From Clostridiales bacterium (GTDB lineage: Bacteria > Bacillota > Clostridia > Christensenellales > Aristaeellaceae): a DNA stretch of 64,000 bases. The notes beneath the pieces are model-generated. The model was given only the letters and a program-made list of their open reading frames with translations. It did not search any database and was not told where the DNA came from. The DNA lies in NCBI GenBank assembly GCA_024684375.1, contig JAIKWZ010000022.1, positions 1-64,000 on the forward strand, read 5' to 3'. The position numbers and the translations under genes were made by a program. Of the stretch, positions 1 to 10,820 are shown piece by piece (positions within the stretch are counted from its first letter, which is position 1; each line of letters opens with the position of its first letter).

Positions 1-1
1 T

Positions 2-1201
2 TATGATACACTGTGGTACAACGGCCCCTACTACGTAAGCGAGTTCATCGATCGTTCCTACAAGATCCTGACCGCCAACCCCCTGTACTACAATCCCGAC
101 GACGAGCTGTTCGAGACCGTTAAGGTCCAGATGGTCGAGTCCGCTGACCAGGCCTTCCTGCTCTATGACGCCGGCGACATCGACAACGTGACCCTAAACC
201 AGGCCAACCTGGTGTCCATCTACAACAATCCGGAAGACAAGTTCCATGATTACCTCATCGAAGCCCGTCCCACCAAGTACTCCTATCAGTATCACCTGAA
301 CTATCACAAGAAGAACGCGGACGGCACTGAGGACGTGGCCTGGAACAAGGCTATCGCCAACGAGAACTTCCGTCTTGCCATGTACTACGGCATCGACCTG
401 ACCGACTGGCTGGCCAGGACCAACTTCATCAACCCCCTGTCCTGCGAGAACTACTGCTACACCGCCAACGGCGTTGCCACCATGTCTGACGGCACCGACT
501 ACACCGCCGTGGTCCGCAACCTGATCGGCCTGGACTACGATCGCGAGACCTACAACCGCTTCGACGCGGAGAAGGCCGCCGCTTACGTAGCCGCCGCCAA
601 GGAAGAGCTGACCGCCGCCGGCGTGGAGCTGCCCGTGAAGGCCGCCTACTGGATCGTGGCCGGCAACCAGACCGCCCGCGACTCCGCCGAAGTGCTTGAG
701 AAGTGCATCGAGTCCACTCTGGGCGAGATCATCGACCTCGAGATCAACACCTACATCTCCTCCCTCGCGCAGGAAGTCCGCAATCCCAGCCTCTACAGCT
801 TCGTGATCAACGGCTGGGGCGCCGACTTCGGTGATCCCGTCAACTTCCTGGGCCAGGAGACCTACGGCGACGACAACGCCTACTATGCTCAGTATTACTC
901 CAAGATCAACGAGGCGTCCGACGAGAAGCTGATCGCCACCTACAAGGAGTTCACCGAGCTGGTGAACAAGGCCAAGGCCGAGAACGCCGACCTCGATGCC
1001 CGTTACTCCATGTTCGCTGAAGCTGAAGCTTACATGATCCAGCACGCACTGGTCATCCCCTGCTACTACAACGTAGGCTGGATGCTCAGCAAGGTCGATC
1101 CGTACTCCCAGATCTACTGCGCGTACGGCATGATGACCTACCGCTACGTGAACTACAAGACCAACGACGCCGGCTTCACCACCGCCGAACTGGCCAAGTA
1201 A
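2..1201 (+). CDS. ABC transporter substrate-binding protein, oligopeptide family (SBP_bac_5-like), 5' truncated by window
   Basis: Open frame from base 2 (YDTLWYNGPYYVSEF...) through the 131..1201 ORF; followed by OppB/OppC/OppDF-like genes. Confidence 0.88.
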   Translation, partial: YDTLWYNGPYYVSEFIDRSYKILTANPLYYNPDDELFETVKVQMVESADQAFLLYDAGDIDNVTLNQANLVSIYNNPEDKFHDYLIEARPTKYSYQYHLNYHKKNADGTEDVAWNKAIANENFRLAMYYGIDLTDWLARTNFINPLSCENYCYTANGVATMSDGTDYTAVVRNLIGLDYDRETYNRFDAEKAAAYVAAAKEELTAAGVELPVKAAYWIVAGNQTARDSAEVLEKCIESTLGEIIDLEINTYISSLAQEVRNPSLYSFVINGWGADFGDPVNFLGQETYGDDNAYYAQYYSKINEASDEKLIATYKEFTELVNKAKAENADLDARYSMFAEAEAYMIQHALVIPCYYNVGWMLSKVDPYSQIYCAYGMMTYRYVNYKTNDAGFTTAELAK

Positions 1202-1241
1202 GTTCATTATCCGCGATCGATGAAGGCTCCGGCCTTCACCG

Positions 1242-1279
1242 TGTGCCCGGCAGCCCATTTCCTGGGCTGCCGGAGCACA
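1242..1279. other. Strong intergenic hairpin between substrate-binding protein and permease genes
   Basis: CCGGCAGCCCA-tttcc-TGGGCTGCCGG with flanking TGTGC/GCACA; no U-run follows. Confidence 0.7.
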
Positions 1280-1439
1280 TAACGATTTGACACCGCGCAC
1301 TATCGTTCGGGGAAGCACGCCGTGCGGCAGTGTGCGGTGACAGAAAGACCCAGACAGTTTCGGATGACGGAGTGATCCGAAAGGAAGCGCCGCCGTTCTT
1401 TTTTATTACATGAATCACTGAAACACAGGAGGCGAAAAG

Positions 1440-2507
1440 ATGCTCAAATACTGCGTGAAGCGTCTGCTGCAATCGCTGATAACGGTGCTTTTGATCGTGT
1501 CGATCGTGTTCCTGCTCATGAGGCTGCTGCCCACGGACTACTATTTCCGTGAGGACGAGCTGATGAAGTTCACCGACGAGCAGAAGAACGAGCGCCTGGA
1601 GGCCGAGGGCCTGCTGGATCCCCCGCTGGTACAGCTGGCCAATTTCTACCGCAACATGATCCAGTTCCAGGTCACCAAGGGCAAGAGCGTGGTGAAGGCC
1701 TACGCTCTGGACCAGTACATCGGCATGAAATTAAGGGGCGAGGAGATAGAGCTCGCCAAGGGTCAAAAGACCCAGTGGGCCTTTAACCTGGGCATGTCCC
1801 GCCGCGTGGCCGCCGGCCAGCCGGTCCAGAAGGTAATAGCTGAAAAAATGTCCGTATCCATGCAGATCGGTCTTACTTCTCTGGCCATATCGCTGGTTAT
1901 AGGCGTGACGCTTGGTGTGCTGCAAGCCCGCAAGAAGGATGGCATACTGGATCGGGTCGGCATAGGATACACCGTGTTCGTGAACGCGGTGCCCCATCTG
2001 GTGAGCTACTCACTGCTGCTCATACTGGGCAACAAAGTGCTGGGGCTGCCCGCCGTGTACAAGGCGCGCGAGCCCGTGAACTCCCTGATTCTGCCCGTAA
2101 CATGCCTGGCGCTGGGCAATACGGCAGGCTACATGCTCTGGATGCGCCGCTACATGGTGGATGAGCTGAACAAGGACTACATACGCCTGGCAAAGCTGAA
2201 GGGCCTGAGCAGCACCAGCGTTATGTTCCGCCACGTGCTCAGGAACGCTTTCGTGCCGCTGGCCCAGTACCTGCCCTACTCCATAGTGTTCACAGTGGGC
2301 GGCAGTCTGCTGGTAGAGAGCTTCTTCTCCATCCCCGGCATGGGCCCCATGCTTTCGACCGCCATACCCAGGTACGACCTTAACCTGGTGCAGGCGATAG
2401 TCATGTTCTACGCCATTCTGGGCGTGATAGGCGTGTTCCTGGGAGACCTGCTCATGTGCCTGATCGACCCGCGTATCAGTCTTATACGGAAAGGAGATGC
2501 ACGCTGA
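1440..2507 (+). CDS. ABC transporter permease, OppB/DppB-like
   Basis: ORF 355 aa, hydrophobic, conserved permease motif region; RBS aggaggcgaaaag upstream. Confidence 0.88.
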   Translation: MLKYCVKRLLQSLITVLLIVSIVFLLMRLLPTDYYFREDELMKFTDEQKNERLEAEGLLDPPLVQLANFYRNMIQFQVTKGKSVVKAYALDQYIGMKLRGEEIELAKGQKTQWAFNLGMSRRVAAGQPVQKVIAEKMSVSMQIGLTSLAISLVIGVTLGVLQARKKDGILDRVGIGYTVFVNAVPHLVSYSLLLILGNKVLGLPAVYKAREPVNSLILPVTCLALGNTAGYMLWMRRYMVDELNKDYIRLAKLKGLSSTSVMFRHVLRNAFVPLAQYLPYSIVFTVGGSLLVESFFSIPGMGPMLSTAIPRYDLNLVQAIVMFYAILGVIGVFLGDLLMCLIDPRISLIRKGDAR

Positions 2508-3559
2508 TGGCCAAGAAACAGCAAAGGCGCAAGACGGTGCAAGAGCTGGAGCAGCCGGTCGTAAAACTGGACGTGGATTACTCCGCCGTCGACAAGGAGC
2601 CCAAAAAGGAGCGTCCCTACGGGCGCGCGTACCTGGGCGCCCGCTCCGCCATGCCGGAAGAGCAGCTGTTCGAGTTCGCCGAGTACCGTCCCCAGGACGC
2701 GGAGAAGATCGGCTATTCCAACTACAGCTACTGGAAGAGCGTGTGGCAGAACTTCGTTAAGAACAAACCCGCCATAGTGATGAGCATAGTGTTCATACTT
2801 CTGTTCATATTCACCTTCGTGGCGGAGTCAATAAGCCCCTACTCCGTGGCTACCCTGGAGCAAGACAACAAGTCAATATTCCTGCTGCCCTCCTCCGAGC
2901 ACTGGTTCGGCACCACCCAGGCCGGCAAGGACTACTGGGTGATCACCTGGTACGCCACCCGCGTGTCTCTGGCTCTGGCCGCCCTCGTTGCGGTGGGCCA
3001 GATAGTCGCCGGAACGATCATCGGCCTGGTGTGGGGCTATGTAAGGAAGCTGGACCGCTTCTTTACCGAGCTGTACAACCTGATAGACAACATCCCCACC
3101 ATCATTTATATGACGCTGATAGCGCTGATGGTGGGCCAGTCCATAGGCATAATGGCAGTGACCATGATCGCTTTCGGCTGGCTGGGCACGGCCAGGAACG
3201 TCAGGAACCTGGTGTTCATGTACCGCGACAGGGAATACAACCTGGCGTCACGCTGCCTGGGCACAAGGCTGTGGAGGGTGCTGTTCAGGAACATCTTCCC
3301 CTACCTGATCTCCGTTATCATACTCCGCCTTACGCTGGCGATCCCCGGCACCATCGCATACGAGACCACGCTTTCTTACCTGGGCCTGATAAGCGAGGAG
3401 TACTCCCTGGGCATACTGCTCAAGAATGCCCGCGACAGCTTCCTGCGCTTCCCGCATATGCTGGTGTTCCCGGCGGTGATCGTGTCCATCATAACCGTCA
3501 CTTTCTACCTGGTGGGCAACGCGTTCTCAGACGCGTGCGACCCCCGCAATCACCTGTAA
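2507..3559 (+). CDS. ABC transporter permease, OppC/DppC-like
   Basis: Start ATG overlaps previous stop (TGATG); hydrophobic; OppC-type N-terminal extension. Confidence 0.87.
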   Translation: MAKKQQRRKTVQELEQPVVKLDVDYSAVDKEPKKERPYGRAYLGARSAMPEEQLFEFAEYRPQDAEKIGYSNYSYWKSVWQNFVKNKPAIVMSIVFILLFIFTFVAESISPYSVATLEQDNKSIFLLPSSEHWFGTTQAGKDYWVITWYATRVSLALAALVAVGQIVAGTIIGLVWGYVRKLDRFFTELYNLIDNIPTIIYMTLIALMVGQSIGIMAVTMIAFGWLGTARNVRNLVFMYRDREYNLASRCLGTRLWRVLFRNIFPYLISVIILRLTLAIPGTIAYETTLSYLGLISEEYSLGILLKNARDSFLRFPHMLVFPAVIVSIITVTFYLVGNAFSDACDPRNHL

Positions 3560-3573
3560 GGAGGGCATAGACA

Positions 3574-5628
3574 ATGAGTCAGACCAATGTTCAGACTGTA
3601 GATTTCGATGCCCGCGCCCGTCAGGTGCTTTCACAGGTGCCGCTGCTCTCCGCGCGGGATCTGGAAGTAACGTTCTCACTGCGCGGCCAGAAGCTGACCG
3701 CTATCCGCGGCGCCTCCCTGGATCTGTACGAGGGCGAGACCCTCGCGATAGTGGGCGAGAGCGGCAGCGGCAAGAGCGTGTTCACCAAGTGCTTCGTGGG
3801 CATGCTTGACAAAAACGGCTCCATCACCGGCGGCTCCATAACCTATCAGGGCGAGGACCTGGCCCAGTACACCGAAAAGGACTGGCTCAAGATCCGCGGC
3901 CGCAAGATCGCCATGGTCACGCAGGATCCCATGACCAGCCTGAACCCGTTAAAACCCATAGGCAAGCAGATACTGGAATCCGTTGAGCTGCACCAGGGCC
4001 TGAAGGGCAAGGCGGCGAAGCAGGAAGTCATCCGCATCCTGAACGCCGTTGGCATCCCTGAGCCCGAGAGGCGCTATAAGCAGTACCCCCACGAGTTCTC
4101 CGGCGGCATGCGCCAGAGGGTCGTTATCGCCATCGCCGTGGCCTGCCGTCCCCAGATACTCATCTGCGACGAGCCCACCACCGCCCTGGACGTGACCATA
4201 CAGGCCCAGATACTGGATCTTATCCGCCGCCTGCAGCGCGAGCAGAACATGACCATCATCTACATCACCCACGACCTGGGCGTAGTCGCCAACGTGGCGG
4301 ACCGCGTGGCGGTCATGTACGGCGGGCAGGTGATCGAGATCGGCATGGCCAACGAGGTCTTCTTCGACCCCAAGCACCCCTACACCTGGGCGCTGCTCTC
4401 CGCGCTGCCCCAGCTGGGCGTAAAGGGCGAAAAGCTCCCCGCCATCGACGGCACGCCTCCCAACCTGTTCAACAAGATCAAGGGCGACGCGTTCGCTCCC
4501 CGCAACCGCTACGCCCTGAATATCGACTATATCGAAGAACCCCCCATGTACGAGGTCACCGCCACCCACAACGTCAAGGCGTGGCTGCGCGACCCCCGCG
4601 CCCCCAAGGTGGAACAGCCCAAGGCCATCGAGCGCTTAAGCGAGCTGGTCAAGCCCGCGGGCACTGACCCCAACGCCTACCATCCGCACCTGGATCCCAA
4701 CAGGGAGACGCTGGTGCAGGTGAAGGACCTGCAGGTCACCTTCGGTTCCGGCCGTAAGAAGTTCGTGGCGGTAAACGACGTGAACTTCGAGATCTACAAG
4801 GGCGAGACTTTCGCTCTGGTGGGCGAGAGCGGCAGCGGCAAGACCACCATCGGCCGCGCCATCGTGCGCATCAACCCCATCACCAAAGGCGAGATACTCT
4901 TTAAGGGCGAGCGCATCAGCGGCAAGATATCAAAGGAAATGGACACCAAGGTCATCCGCTCCCTGCAGATGATCTTCCAGGACCCCATGGCCTCCCTTAA
5001 CGAGCGCGCCAAGGTGGACTACATCGTGTCCGAAGGCCTGATCAACTACCACCTCTACAAGAACGAGCACGAGCGCCAGGACAAGGTGCAGAACGCGCTG
5101 CAGGAAGTTGGTCTGCTGCCCGAGTTCTCCAGCCGCTTCCCCCACGAGTTCTCCGGCGGCCAGAGGCAGAGGATCGGCATCGCCCGTTCCCTGATAATGC
5201 AGCCCGAGTTCATAGTGGCGGACGAGCCTATAAGCGCGCTGGACGTGTCCATCAGGGCGCAGGTGCTCAACCTGCTCAACGAGCTCAAGAAGCAGAGGGG
5301 CCTCACCTACCTGTTCATAGCCCACGACCTGAGCGTGGTACGCTTTATCTCCGACCGCATCGCCGTCATCCACAAGGGCCAGATCGTGGAGCTGGCGGAA
5401 GCGGAGGAGCTCTTCGCTCACCCGCTGCACCCCTACACCAAGGCGCTTCTGTCCGCCGTGCCCAACCCCAATCCCTATGTGGAAAGGGTGAAGCAGCTGA
5501 TCGTGTACGACCCCTCGATGCACGATTACTCCGTGGACAAGCCCGTGTGGCGCGAGATCAAGCCCGACCACTTCGTGTACGGCAATCAGAAGGAACTGGA
5601 CGGCTACGCCGCCGAACTGGCGCTGTAA
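3574..5628 (+). CDS. Fused dipeptide/oligopeptide ABC transporter ATP-binding protein (OppD-OppF fusion)
   Basis: 684 aa with two Walker A ([16 protein letters not shown]) and two LSGG-like signatures ([16 protein letters not shown]). Confidence 0.9.
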   Translation: MSQTNVQTVDFDARARQVLSQVPLLSARDLEVTFSLRGQKLTAIRGASLDLYEGETLAIVGESGSGKSVFTKCFVGMLDKNGSITGGSITYQGEDLAQYTEKDWLKIRGRKIAMVTQDPMTSLNPLKPIGKQILESVELHQGLKGKAAKQEVIRILNAVGIPEPERRYKQYPHEFSGGMRQRVVIAIAVACRPQILICDEPTTALDVTIQAQILDLIRRLQREQNMTIIYITHDLGVVANVADRVAVMYGGQVIEIGMANEVFFDPKHPYTWALLSALPQLGVKGEKLPAIDGTPPNLFNKIKGDAFAPRNRYALNIDYIEEPPMYEVTATHNVKAWLRDPRAPKVEQPKAIERLSELVKPAGTDPNAYHPHLDPNRETLVQVKDLQVTFGSGRKKFVAVNDVNFEIYKGETFALVGESGSGKTTIGRAIVRINPITKGEILFKGERISGKISKEMDTKVIRSLQMIFQDPMASLNERAKVDYIVSEGLINYHLYKNEHERQDKVQNALQEVGLLPEFSSRFPHEFSGGQRQRIGIARSLIMQPEFIVADEPISALDVSIRAQVLNLLNELKKQRGLTYLFIAHDLSVVRFISDRIAVIHKGQIVELAEAEELFAHPLHPYTKALLSAVPNPNPYVERVKQLIVYDPSMHDYSVDKPVWREIKPDHFVYGNQKELDGYAAELAL

Positions 5629-5698
5629 GCCGCCCGGAAACGGCCGTCACCAAACGCCTTTACCTCACGCTCCGGCGGTGAGACCCGCCAGAGCCCGC

Positions 5699-5726
5699 AA
5701 AAAAACCGCCGAAAAGGCGGTTTTTT
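5699..5726 (+). terminator. Intrinsic terminator
   Basis: AAAAAACCGCC-gaaaa-GGCGGTTTTTT. Confidence 0.85.
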
Positions 5727-5754
5727 ATGTATATGATATGGTTTCCCCCTGCAC

Positions 5755-6819
5755 CTACTCGGCAGGGCTGACCAGCGAGGTCATGCCGTAGGACAGGTTG
5801 TCGGCTGTGTCGGGTTTGATCAGCACGGAGTACTTCACCGGGTCGTTTTCACTCTCCCCCGCGCTGCCGGCGCGGGACACCCTTTCCACCGTGCCAGTCA
5901 GGCTTGTCTTGCCGTCCCCGTAGTTTATCAGCAGTATGTTCACCTTGGTCCCGCTGGCAAAAAACTCCAGATCCGCTTCCGTCACGTTCGCCTGCACGCG
6001 CAGGTACTCGTCCGGGTAGATGACTGCGACCGGGTCGCCCTCGGTGAGCGCGGCGCCGCGTGTGATCTCCAAGGAATATATAACTCCCGCCGCGGGCGAG
6101 ACCAGGCTGCCAAGTGAAGATTTGCTGCCGCTGTACGTGCCTGAGAGCGTCTCAAACAGCGCGGCGCCTTTTTTGACATTCTGCCCGTCTTTCACGCTGA
6201 TCTTTGATATCACGCCTTCCGCTTTGTACGCGACAGGGTCGAGGCGCTTTATCGTTCCGCCGCCTATGCGGGTCGTGGCATCATACTTGCTGTCGCGGAA
6301 TATGTACACCGATTCCTTGTCGTTGAAGCTGCCTTTGGTCAGTTTGACTGTATAGTTGGCGCCGGACACGTTTGTGACATAGCCGGTGCCCGTATGTTTG
6401 GTGTTGTTGACACCGCGGATGTACACGGTCTCTCCCGGGTGGATTATCTTGTTTTTTACAAGGTTATACGCGTTTTTTGTGGACGCGGAAACGGTCAGCG
6501 CCTGCGAAGACTCTATATATAACACGGCTCCAAAAGTATCGCTCACCGACTCGGCGTTGTCCCCCTCCTGACCGAACAGGCGCACCACGCCGTCCTGCAG
6601 CGCGTACACCGTGGTCCCGGAGACGGAAGCGATCTTCGCCCCCTTGCTCACGTAGTCACCCTCAAAAGCGGACACGCTGTCCACCCGGCCGCTGAAGAGC
6701 GCGTTCAGCTGTATGGGGTTGGTGTTGACCACCGTGCCGGTGATCTCAACTCCGGCGGCAAGGGCCGGAAGCAGGCACACAAGCGCCAGCGCGACACATA
6801 CGCTCAGAATTTTTTTCAT
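5755..6819 (-). CDS. Efflux-type periplasmic adaptor/HlyD-like protein
   Basis: Signal peptide, biotinyl-lipoyl-like halves; downstream of MacB-like genes. Confidence 0.75.
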   Translation of the reverse strand: MKKILSVCVALALVCLLPALAAGVEITGTVVNTNPIQLNALFSGRVDSVSAFEGDYVSKGAKIASVSGTTVYALQDGVVRLFGQEGDNAESVSDTFGAVLYIESSQALTVSASTKNAYNLVKNKIIHPGETVYIRGVNNTKHTGTGYVTNVSGANYTVKLTKGSFNDKESVYIFRDSKYDATTRIGGGTIKRLDPVAYKAEGVISKISVKDGQNVKKGAALFETLSGTYSGSKSSLGSLVSPAAGVIYSLEITRGAALTEGDPVAVIYPDEYLRVQANVTEADLEFFASGTKVNILLINYGDGKTSLTGTVERVSRAGSAGESENDPVKYSVLIKPDTADNLSYGMTSLVSPAE

Positions 6820-6844
6820 AACAGTGATACCTCCGCTTGATTTA

Positions 6845-8035
6845 TCACGCTGCCCGCAGCGCGTCTATGGGGTTGAGTTTGCTGGCCTTGCGGGCGGGTA
6901 CCCAGCCGAACACAATGCCTACCGCTGCCGAGAAGCCAACGCCCAGCAATATGGCCCCGCCCGAGATTGAGAAGCTCGTTTCCATCACCTGGCACAGCGT
7001 CAGCGACAGCAGCAGGCCGGTTATAACGCCTATGATACCGCCTATCATGCTCAGCAGGAAGGATTCGATAAGGAACTGCATCTGTATCTGCCAGGGCATG
7101 GCGCCCAGCGCCTTTTTGAGTCCTATTTCCTGGGTGCGCTCGGTCACGGTGGTGAGCATCATGTTCATTATGCCTATGCCGCCCACCACCAGCGCTATGG
7201 AGGCTATGCCCGCCAAAAGCGAGCTGACCATGGAAAGCATGGTGTTCATGGTGTCCTCTATGCTGGTCATGGCCGTGACGGTGAAGCAGTCATCCTCGTA
7301 GCTGAACATGGCGTCCATCTTTTCTTCCAGCACCGCGGAAGCGGTCTCCGAGGAAGTTCCGTCGCTCAGGTACACCGTAAAGGACGTGACTTCGCTGGAA
7401 TTGTTCATCTTGAGCGCCGTGGTGTAAGGTATGATGATAGTGGCGCTGCCGTTGATCACGCCCGTTATGCTGGACTGGGCGGTGTCAGACAAAATACCTA
7501 TCACCATAAATGGTATGCCGTCTATGTACATGGTCTCGCCCACCGGGTCCACGCCGAAAAACATTTCCGTGACCAGGTCCTGGTTGATAAGGCACACGAA
7601 GGTCATGTTTTCCTCGTCCGTGGGATGTATGGGCCTGCCCCGGGTCACCGCGCCGTCGGTGCGGTAGAAGAAGTAATAGTTTTTGCCGGAGATGGACACG
7701 TTGGTCTTGTACTTACCGCCCCGTGCCACGCGGGTGCGCAGCGACACGTTGGGCGTGATGCCGTCGACTTCCTTAAGCTCCGTGAGCTCTGTGATATCTT
7801 CCGCGCTCATGCCGGTCTTTAGGTCACTGCCCGATACGGACACCGACAGCGTGCCCGCGCCCATGCTCACAAAGGAGCTGGACAGGGTGCCCGAAAAGCT
7901 GGACACGGTGGTTATCAGGGCGATCACCGCCGACACGCCGATCAATATGCCCAGCACGGTCAGGAAGGAACGCAGCTTATTGCTTAATATGTTGCTTAAG
8001 GACATGGCCACGCATTCTTTAAGCATTACCAGCAC
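6845..8035 (-). CDS. MacB-like ABC transporter permease (FtsX domain)
   Basis: 396 aa; N-terminal 'LSNKLRSFLTVLGILIGVSAV' and C-terminal FtsX 'RTQEIGLKKALGA' motifs. Confidence 0.92.
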   Translation of the reverse strand: MLVMLKECVAMSLSNILSNKLRSFLTVLGILIGVSAVIALITTVSSFSGTLSSSFVSMGAGTLSVSVSGSDLKTGMSAEDITELTELKEVDGITPNVSLRTRVARGGKYKTNVSISGKNYYFFYRTDGAVTRGRPIHPTDEENMTFVCLINQDLVTEMFFGVDPVGETMYIDGIPFMVIGILSDTAQSSITGVINGSATIIIPYTTALKMNNSSEVTSFTVYLSDGTSSETASAVLEEKMDAMFSYEDDCFTVTAMTSIEDTMNTMLSMVSSLLAGIASIALVVGGIGIMNMMLTTVTERTQEIGLKKALGAMPWQIQMQFLIESFLLSMIGGIIGVITGLLLSLTLCQVMETSFSISGGAILLGVGFSAAVGIVFGWVPARKASKLNPIDALRAA

Positions 8036-8726
8036 TGTTTTCGCCCCCTTCCTCCGTGAGCTCGCCGTCGATTATGTGAACTACCCTGTGGGCGTAGGCG
8101 GCGATGTTCATGTCGTGGGTTATCATTATTATCGTGCGGCCCTCTGCGTTGAGCTCCCGGAACAGCTGCATGATCTGCCGTCCGGTCTTCTGGTCCAGCG
8201 CGCCTGTGGGCTCGTCCGCCAGCAGCAGCGAAGGGTTCGTGACCAGCGCGCGGGCGATCGCCACCCTTTGCTGCTGGCCGCCGGAAAGCTGGTTGGGGTA
8301 GTGATCCATCCTGTCCTCCAGCCCCACCCGCTTAAGTATGCTCTCCGCGCGCTTTCTGCGCTTTGAGGGGGACACGCCCGAGTATATCAGAGGCAGCTCC
8401 ACGTTTTTAAGCGCGGTCAGGCGCGGAAGCAGCTGGGAGTTCTGAAATATGAAGCCTATCTTGCCGGAACGGATGTGCGCAAGCTCGTCCTCCTCCAGCA
8501 GGTCGATGGCGTCCCCCTCCAGCATGTACGTGCCTGAAGATGCCACGTCCAGGCAGCCGATTATGTTCATCAGCGTGCTTTTGCCGCTGCCGGAAGGCCC
8601 CAGCACGGACAGGTACTCGCCCTTTTCGATGTCCAGGTTCACGTCCTTGAGCACGTGCACCTTTTCATCGCCCATGGGGTAGTACTTGTTTATCAGGCGC
8701 ATCCGGAAAAATGTTTTTTCCGCCAT
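8019..8726 (-). CDS. MacB/LolD-like ABC transporter ATP-binding protein
   Basis: [35 protein letters not shown]. Confidence 0.95.
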   Translation of the reverse strand: MAEKTFFRMRLINKYYPMGDEKVHVLKDVNLDIEKGEYLSVLGPSGSGKSTLMNIIGCLDVASSGTYMLEGDAIDLLEEDELAHIRSGKIGFIFQNSQLLPRLTALKNVELPLIYSGVSPSKRRKRAESILKRVGLEDRMDHYPNQLSGGQQQRVAIARALVTNPSLLLADEPTGALDQKTGRQIMQLFRELNAEGRTIIMITHDMNIAAYAHRVVHIIDGELTEEGGENSAGNA

Positions 8727-9838
8727 TATCTGCCACCGCCCGGGAAACTCCCTGACCAGTTCCCGCCGCCGCTGAAGCCTCCGGAACTGCGCTGACCGGA
8801 TTGGGACGAACGCGAGGAGCCCTGTCCCTGCCTGCTGCCGCCCATTATGTTGGTACCGCCGAACAGGGATGACAACAGCCCGCCGCTTGAAGACTCCGTC
8901 GCCGCGACCTCGGCGTATACCGTGTCGCCGCTGACCAGACCCTGTTTTATCTCCACGTAATTGCCGTTGCTCACGCCTGTTTTCACATACACTGGCTGCA
9001 GACTGCCGTCCTCCCCCAGCATGTAAACGAAAGCCTGGTTGGTCCTGTCGAAGCTCAGCGCGTCCTCTTTGAGTATGACCACGTTGCTGGCCTCATCCTG
9101 CGGTATGGTGACCGTGACCTGCATGCCGGGGTACACGCCGCCCTTCACGTCCACGTAGGCCGTGGCGGTGTAGTACGCGACTGAGCCGCTTGATGAGGAA
9201 GTGTAATTGATGTCGGCTATGGTCGAGGTGAACGTGTCTTCGGTGGCGGTAGCGGTGATGCGGCATTCGTCGCCGATCTTCACATCCGAAATGTCGTACT
9301 CGTCCACGCGTATGGACACCTTCATGTGTTCAAAGTCTACCAGCTGGATGAGCTCGTCGCCCTCCTTGACTTCGACGCCCTCCGATATCAGAAGCTGGTT
9401 AACCGTGCCGTCGAAATCGGCGGTGACGGTCTTGCCGGTGGAGTAGCGCAGCAGCATGTCACCCTGTTTGACCTCATCGCCCTTCTTTACGTACAGCATG
9501 CGCACCGTTGCGTCGGAGGCAGCGCTGTAAGTGGTGTTGTTTATCGCCTGCAGCGTGCCGTTGAATGAGAGCGAATTGGATATGGTGCCCGTGGTGACGG
9601 TGTAGGCCTGATAGTTCACCGTGTACTGACTTTTGAGCTTCTGGATAATGAAGTAGCCCGCCGTGGCCAGTACGGCGAGGATCAGCAGGAAGATGATAAG
9701 GCGCCTTATACGCCTGCGCCTGCGCCGGGCCTTTTTTTCTTTTTCCTGCTTTGCCGCCAGAACCTTCGCGGCCTTCGCTTCCCGGGCTTTTTCCCTGTCC
9801 GCTTTGGAAGCCTTTGAGGGCTTAACGTCTTCCTTCAT
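8726..9838 (-). CDS. Efflux RND/ABC periplasmic adaptor subunit (MacA/HlyD-like) with Gly/Ser/Arg-rich C-terminal tail
   Basis: N-terminal TM helix, barrel-sandwich hybrid; C-terminal low complexity; overlaps ATPase start. Confidence 0.87.
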   Translation of the reverse strand: MKEDVKPSKASKADREKAREAKAAKVLAAKQEKEKKARRRRRRIRRLIIFLLILAVLATAGYFIIQKLKSQYTVNYQAYTVTTGTISNSLSFNGTLQAINNTTYSAASDATVRMLYVKKGDEVKQGDMLLRYSTGKTVTADFDGTVNQLLISEGVEVKEGDELIQLVDFEHMKVSIRVDEYDISDVKIGDECRITATATEDTFTSTIADINYTSSSSGSVAYYTATAYVDVKGGVYPGMQVTVTIPQDEASNVVILKEDALSFDRTNQAFVYMLGEDGSLQPVYVKTGVSNGNYVEIKQGLVSGDTVYAEVAATESSSGGLLSSLFGGTNIMGGSRQGQGSSRSSQSGQRSSGGFSGGGNWSGSFPGGGR

Positions 9839-9960
9839 TTATGGATCTCCTTCGCTGTACGCCGGATGCGTCTTCCGAGAAAACGCAAACTCCACATATT
9901 ATAATATGATTGTAATCCGTCAACCTAAAATGTACTTAAAACGAAGCGTATTTTGTTGAT

Positions 9961-9998
9961 AAAACAACACCGGCGGCACATGCCGCCGGTGTTGTTTT
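9961..9998. terminator. Perfect-palindrome bidirectional terminator
   Basis: AAAACAACACCGGCGGCA-CA-TGCCGCCGGTGTTGTTTT. Confidence 0.85.
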
Positions 9999-10758
9999 AT
10001 TTTGCTTTCAGCTTTTGCTGTCTCATCCACACGTTCATGACCAGCCGGTGCGGCAGCAGCTTGACCAGCAGCCTTTGCCCTCTGGCGGTAAAGCCGTACA
10101 CGCTCACTTCTTTGCGCTTTTTCGCGTCCTTCCATGCCTGCGCGACTATGTCTTCAGGCTTATACATCACAGCGTATTTCTTTACCACATTGTTTTCGCT
10201 CACCGCCCGGTCAAAAAACGCGGTCTTCGTCCAGTAGGGGCATACCGCCATCACGTCTGCGTCCTTAAGTTCCCGTCTGAGGGCGCGGCTGTAGCTCAGC
10301 ACGAACGCCTTGGTGGCGCCGTACACGGCGATGTAAGGTATGGGCTGGAAAGCCGCCATGGAGGCGATGTTGATGACCAGTCCGCCCTTTTCCATGTAAG
10401 GCACGGTGAGCTGGGTGAGAGCGATTAGCGCCCGGCAGTTAAGGTCCACCATGCCCAGGTTGTCACCGAGCGGTACGTCCATGACCGCGTCGAACTTGCC
10501 GTAGCCCGCCGCGTTTATGAGCAGGCCCACCCGGGGCTTTTCGCTTTCCAGCAGGCGCGCGAATTCATCCGTAGCCTCCGGTTTTGACAGGTCCAGCGCC
10601 ACGGGCTTTACGGGATAGGGGCAGGACAGGTTTTCCAGCGCTTCCCTGCGGCGCGCCACCGCCCACACCTCGTCGAAACTTCCGTACTCGTCCAGCGTCT
10701 CGACGAACCTTTTGCCCATGCCGGATGACGCGCCGGTGATTATCGCTATCTTTTTCAT
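9997..10758 (-). CDS. SDR family NAD(P)-dependent oxidoreductase
   Basis: TGASSGMG, NAAG, YGATKAF motifs. Confidence 0.92.
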   Translation of the reverse strand: MKKIAIITGASSGMGKRFVETLDEYGSFDEVWAVARRREALENLSCPYPVKPVALDLSKPEATDEFARLLESEKPRVGLLINAAGYGKFDAVMDVPLGDNLGMVDLNCRALIALTQLTVPYMEKGGLVINIASMAAFQPIPYIAVYGATKAFVLSYSRALRRELKDADVMAVCPYWTKTAFFDRAVSENNVVKKYAVMYKPEDIVAQAWKDAKKRKEVSVYGFTARGQRLLVKLLPHRLVMNVWMRQQKLKAK

Positions 10759-10820
10759 ACTTTTTCCTCAAAAAACACCCGCCCGCGCTGTTTCCCGCGG
10801 ACGGGCATGTGATCTGCGTT

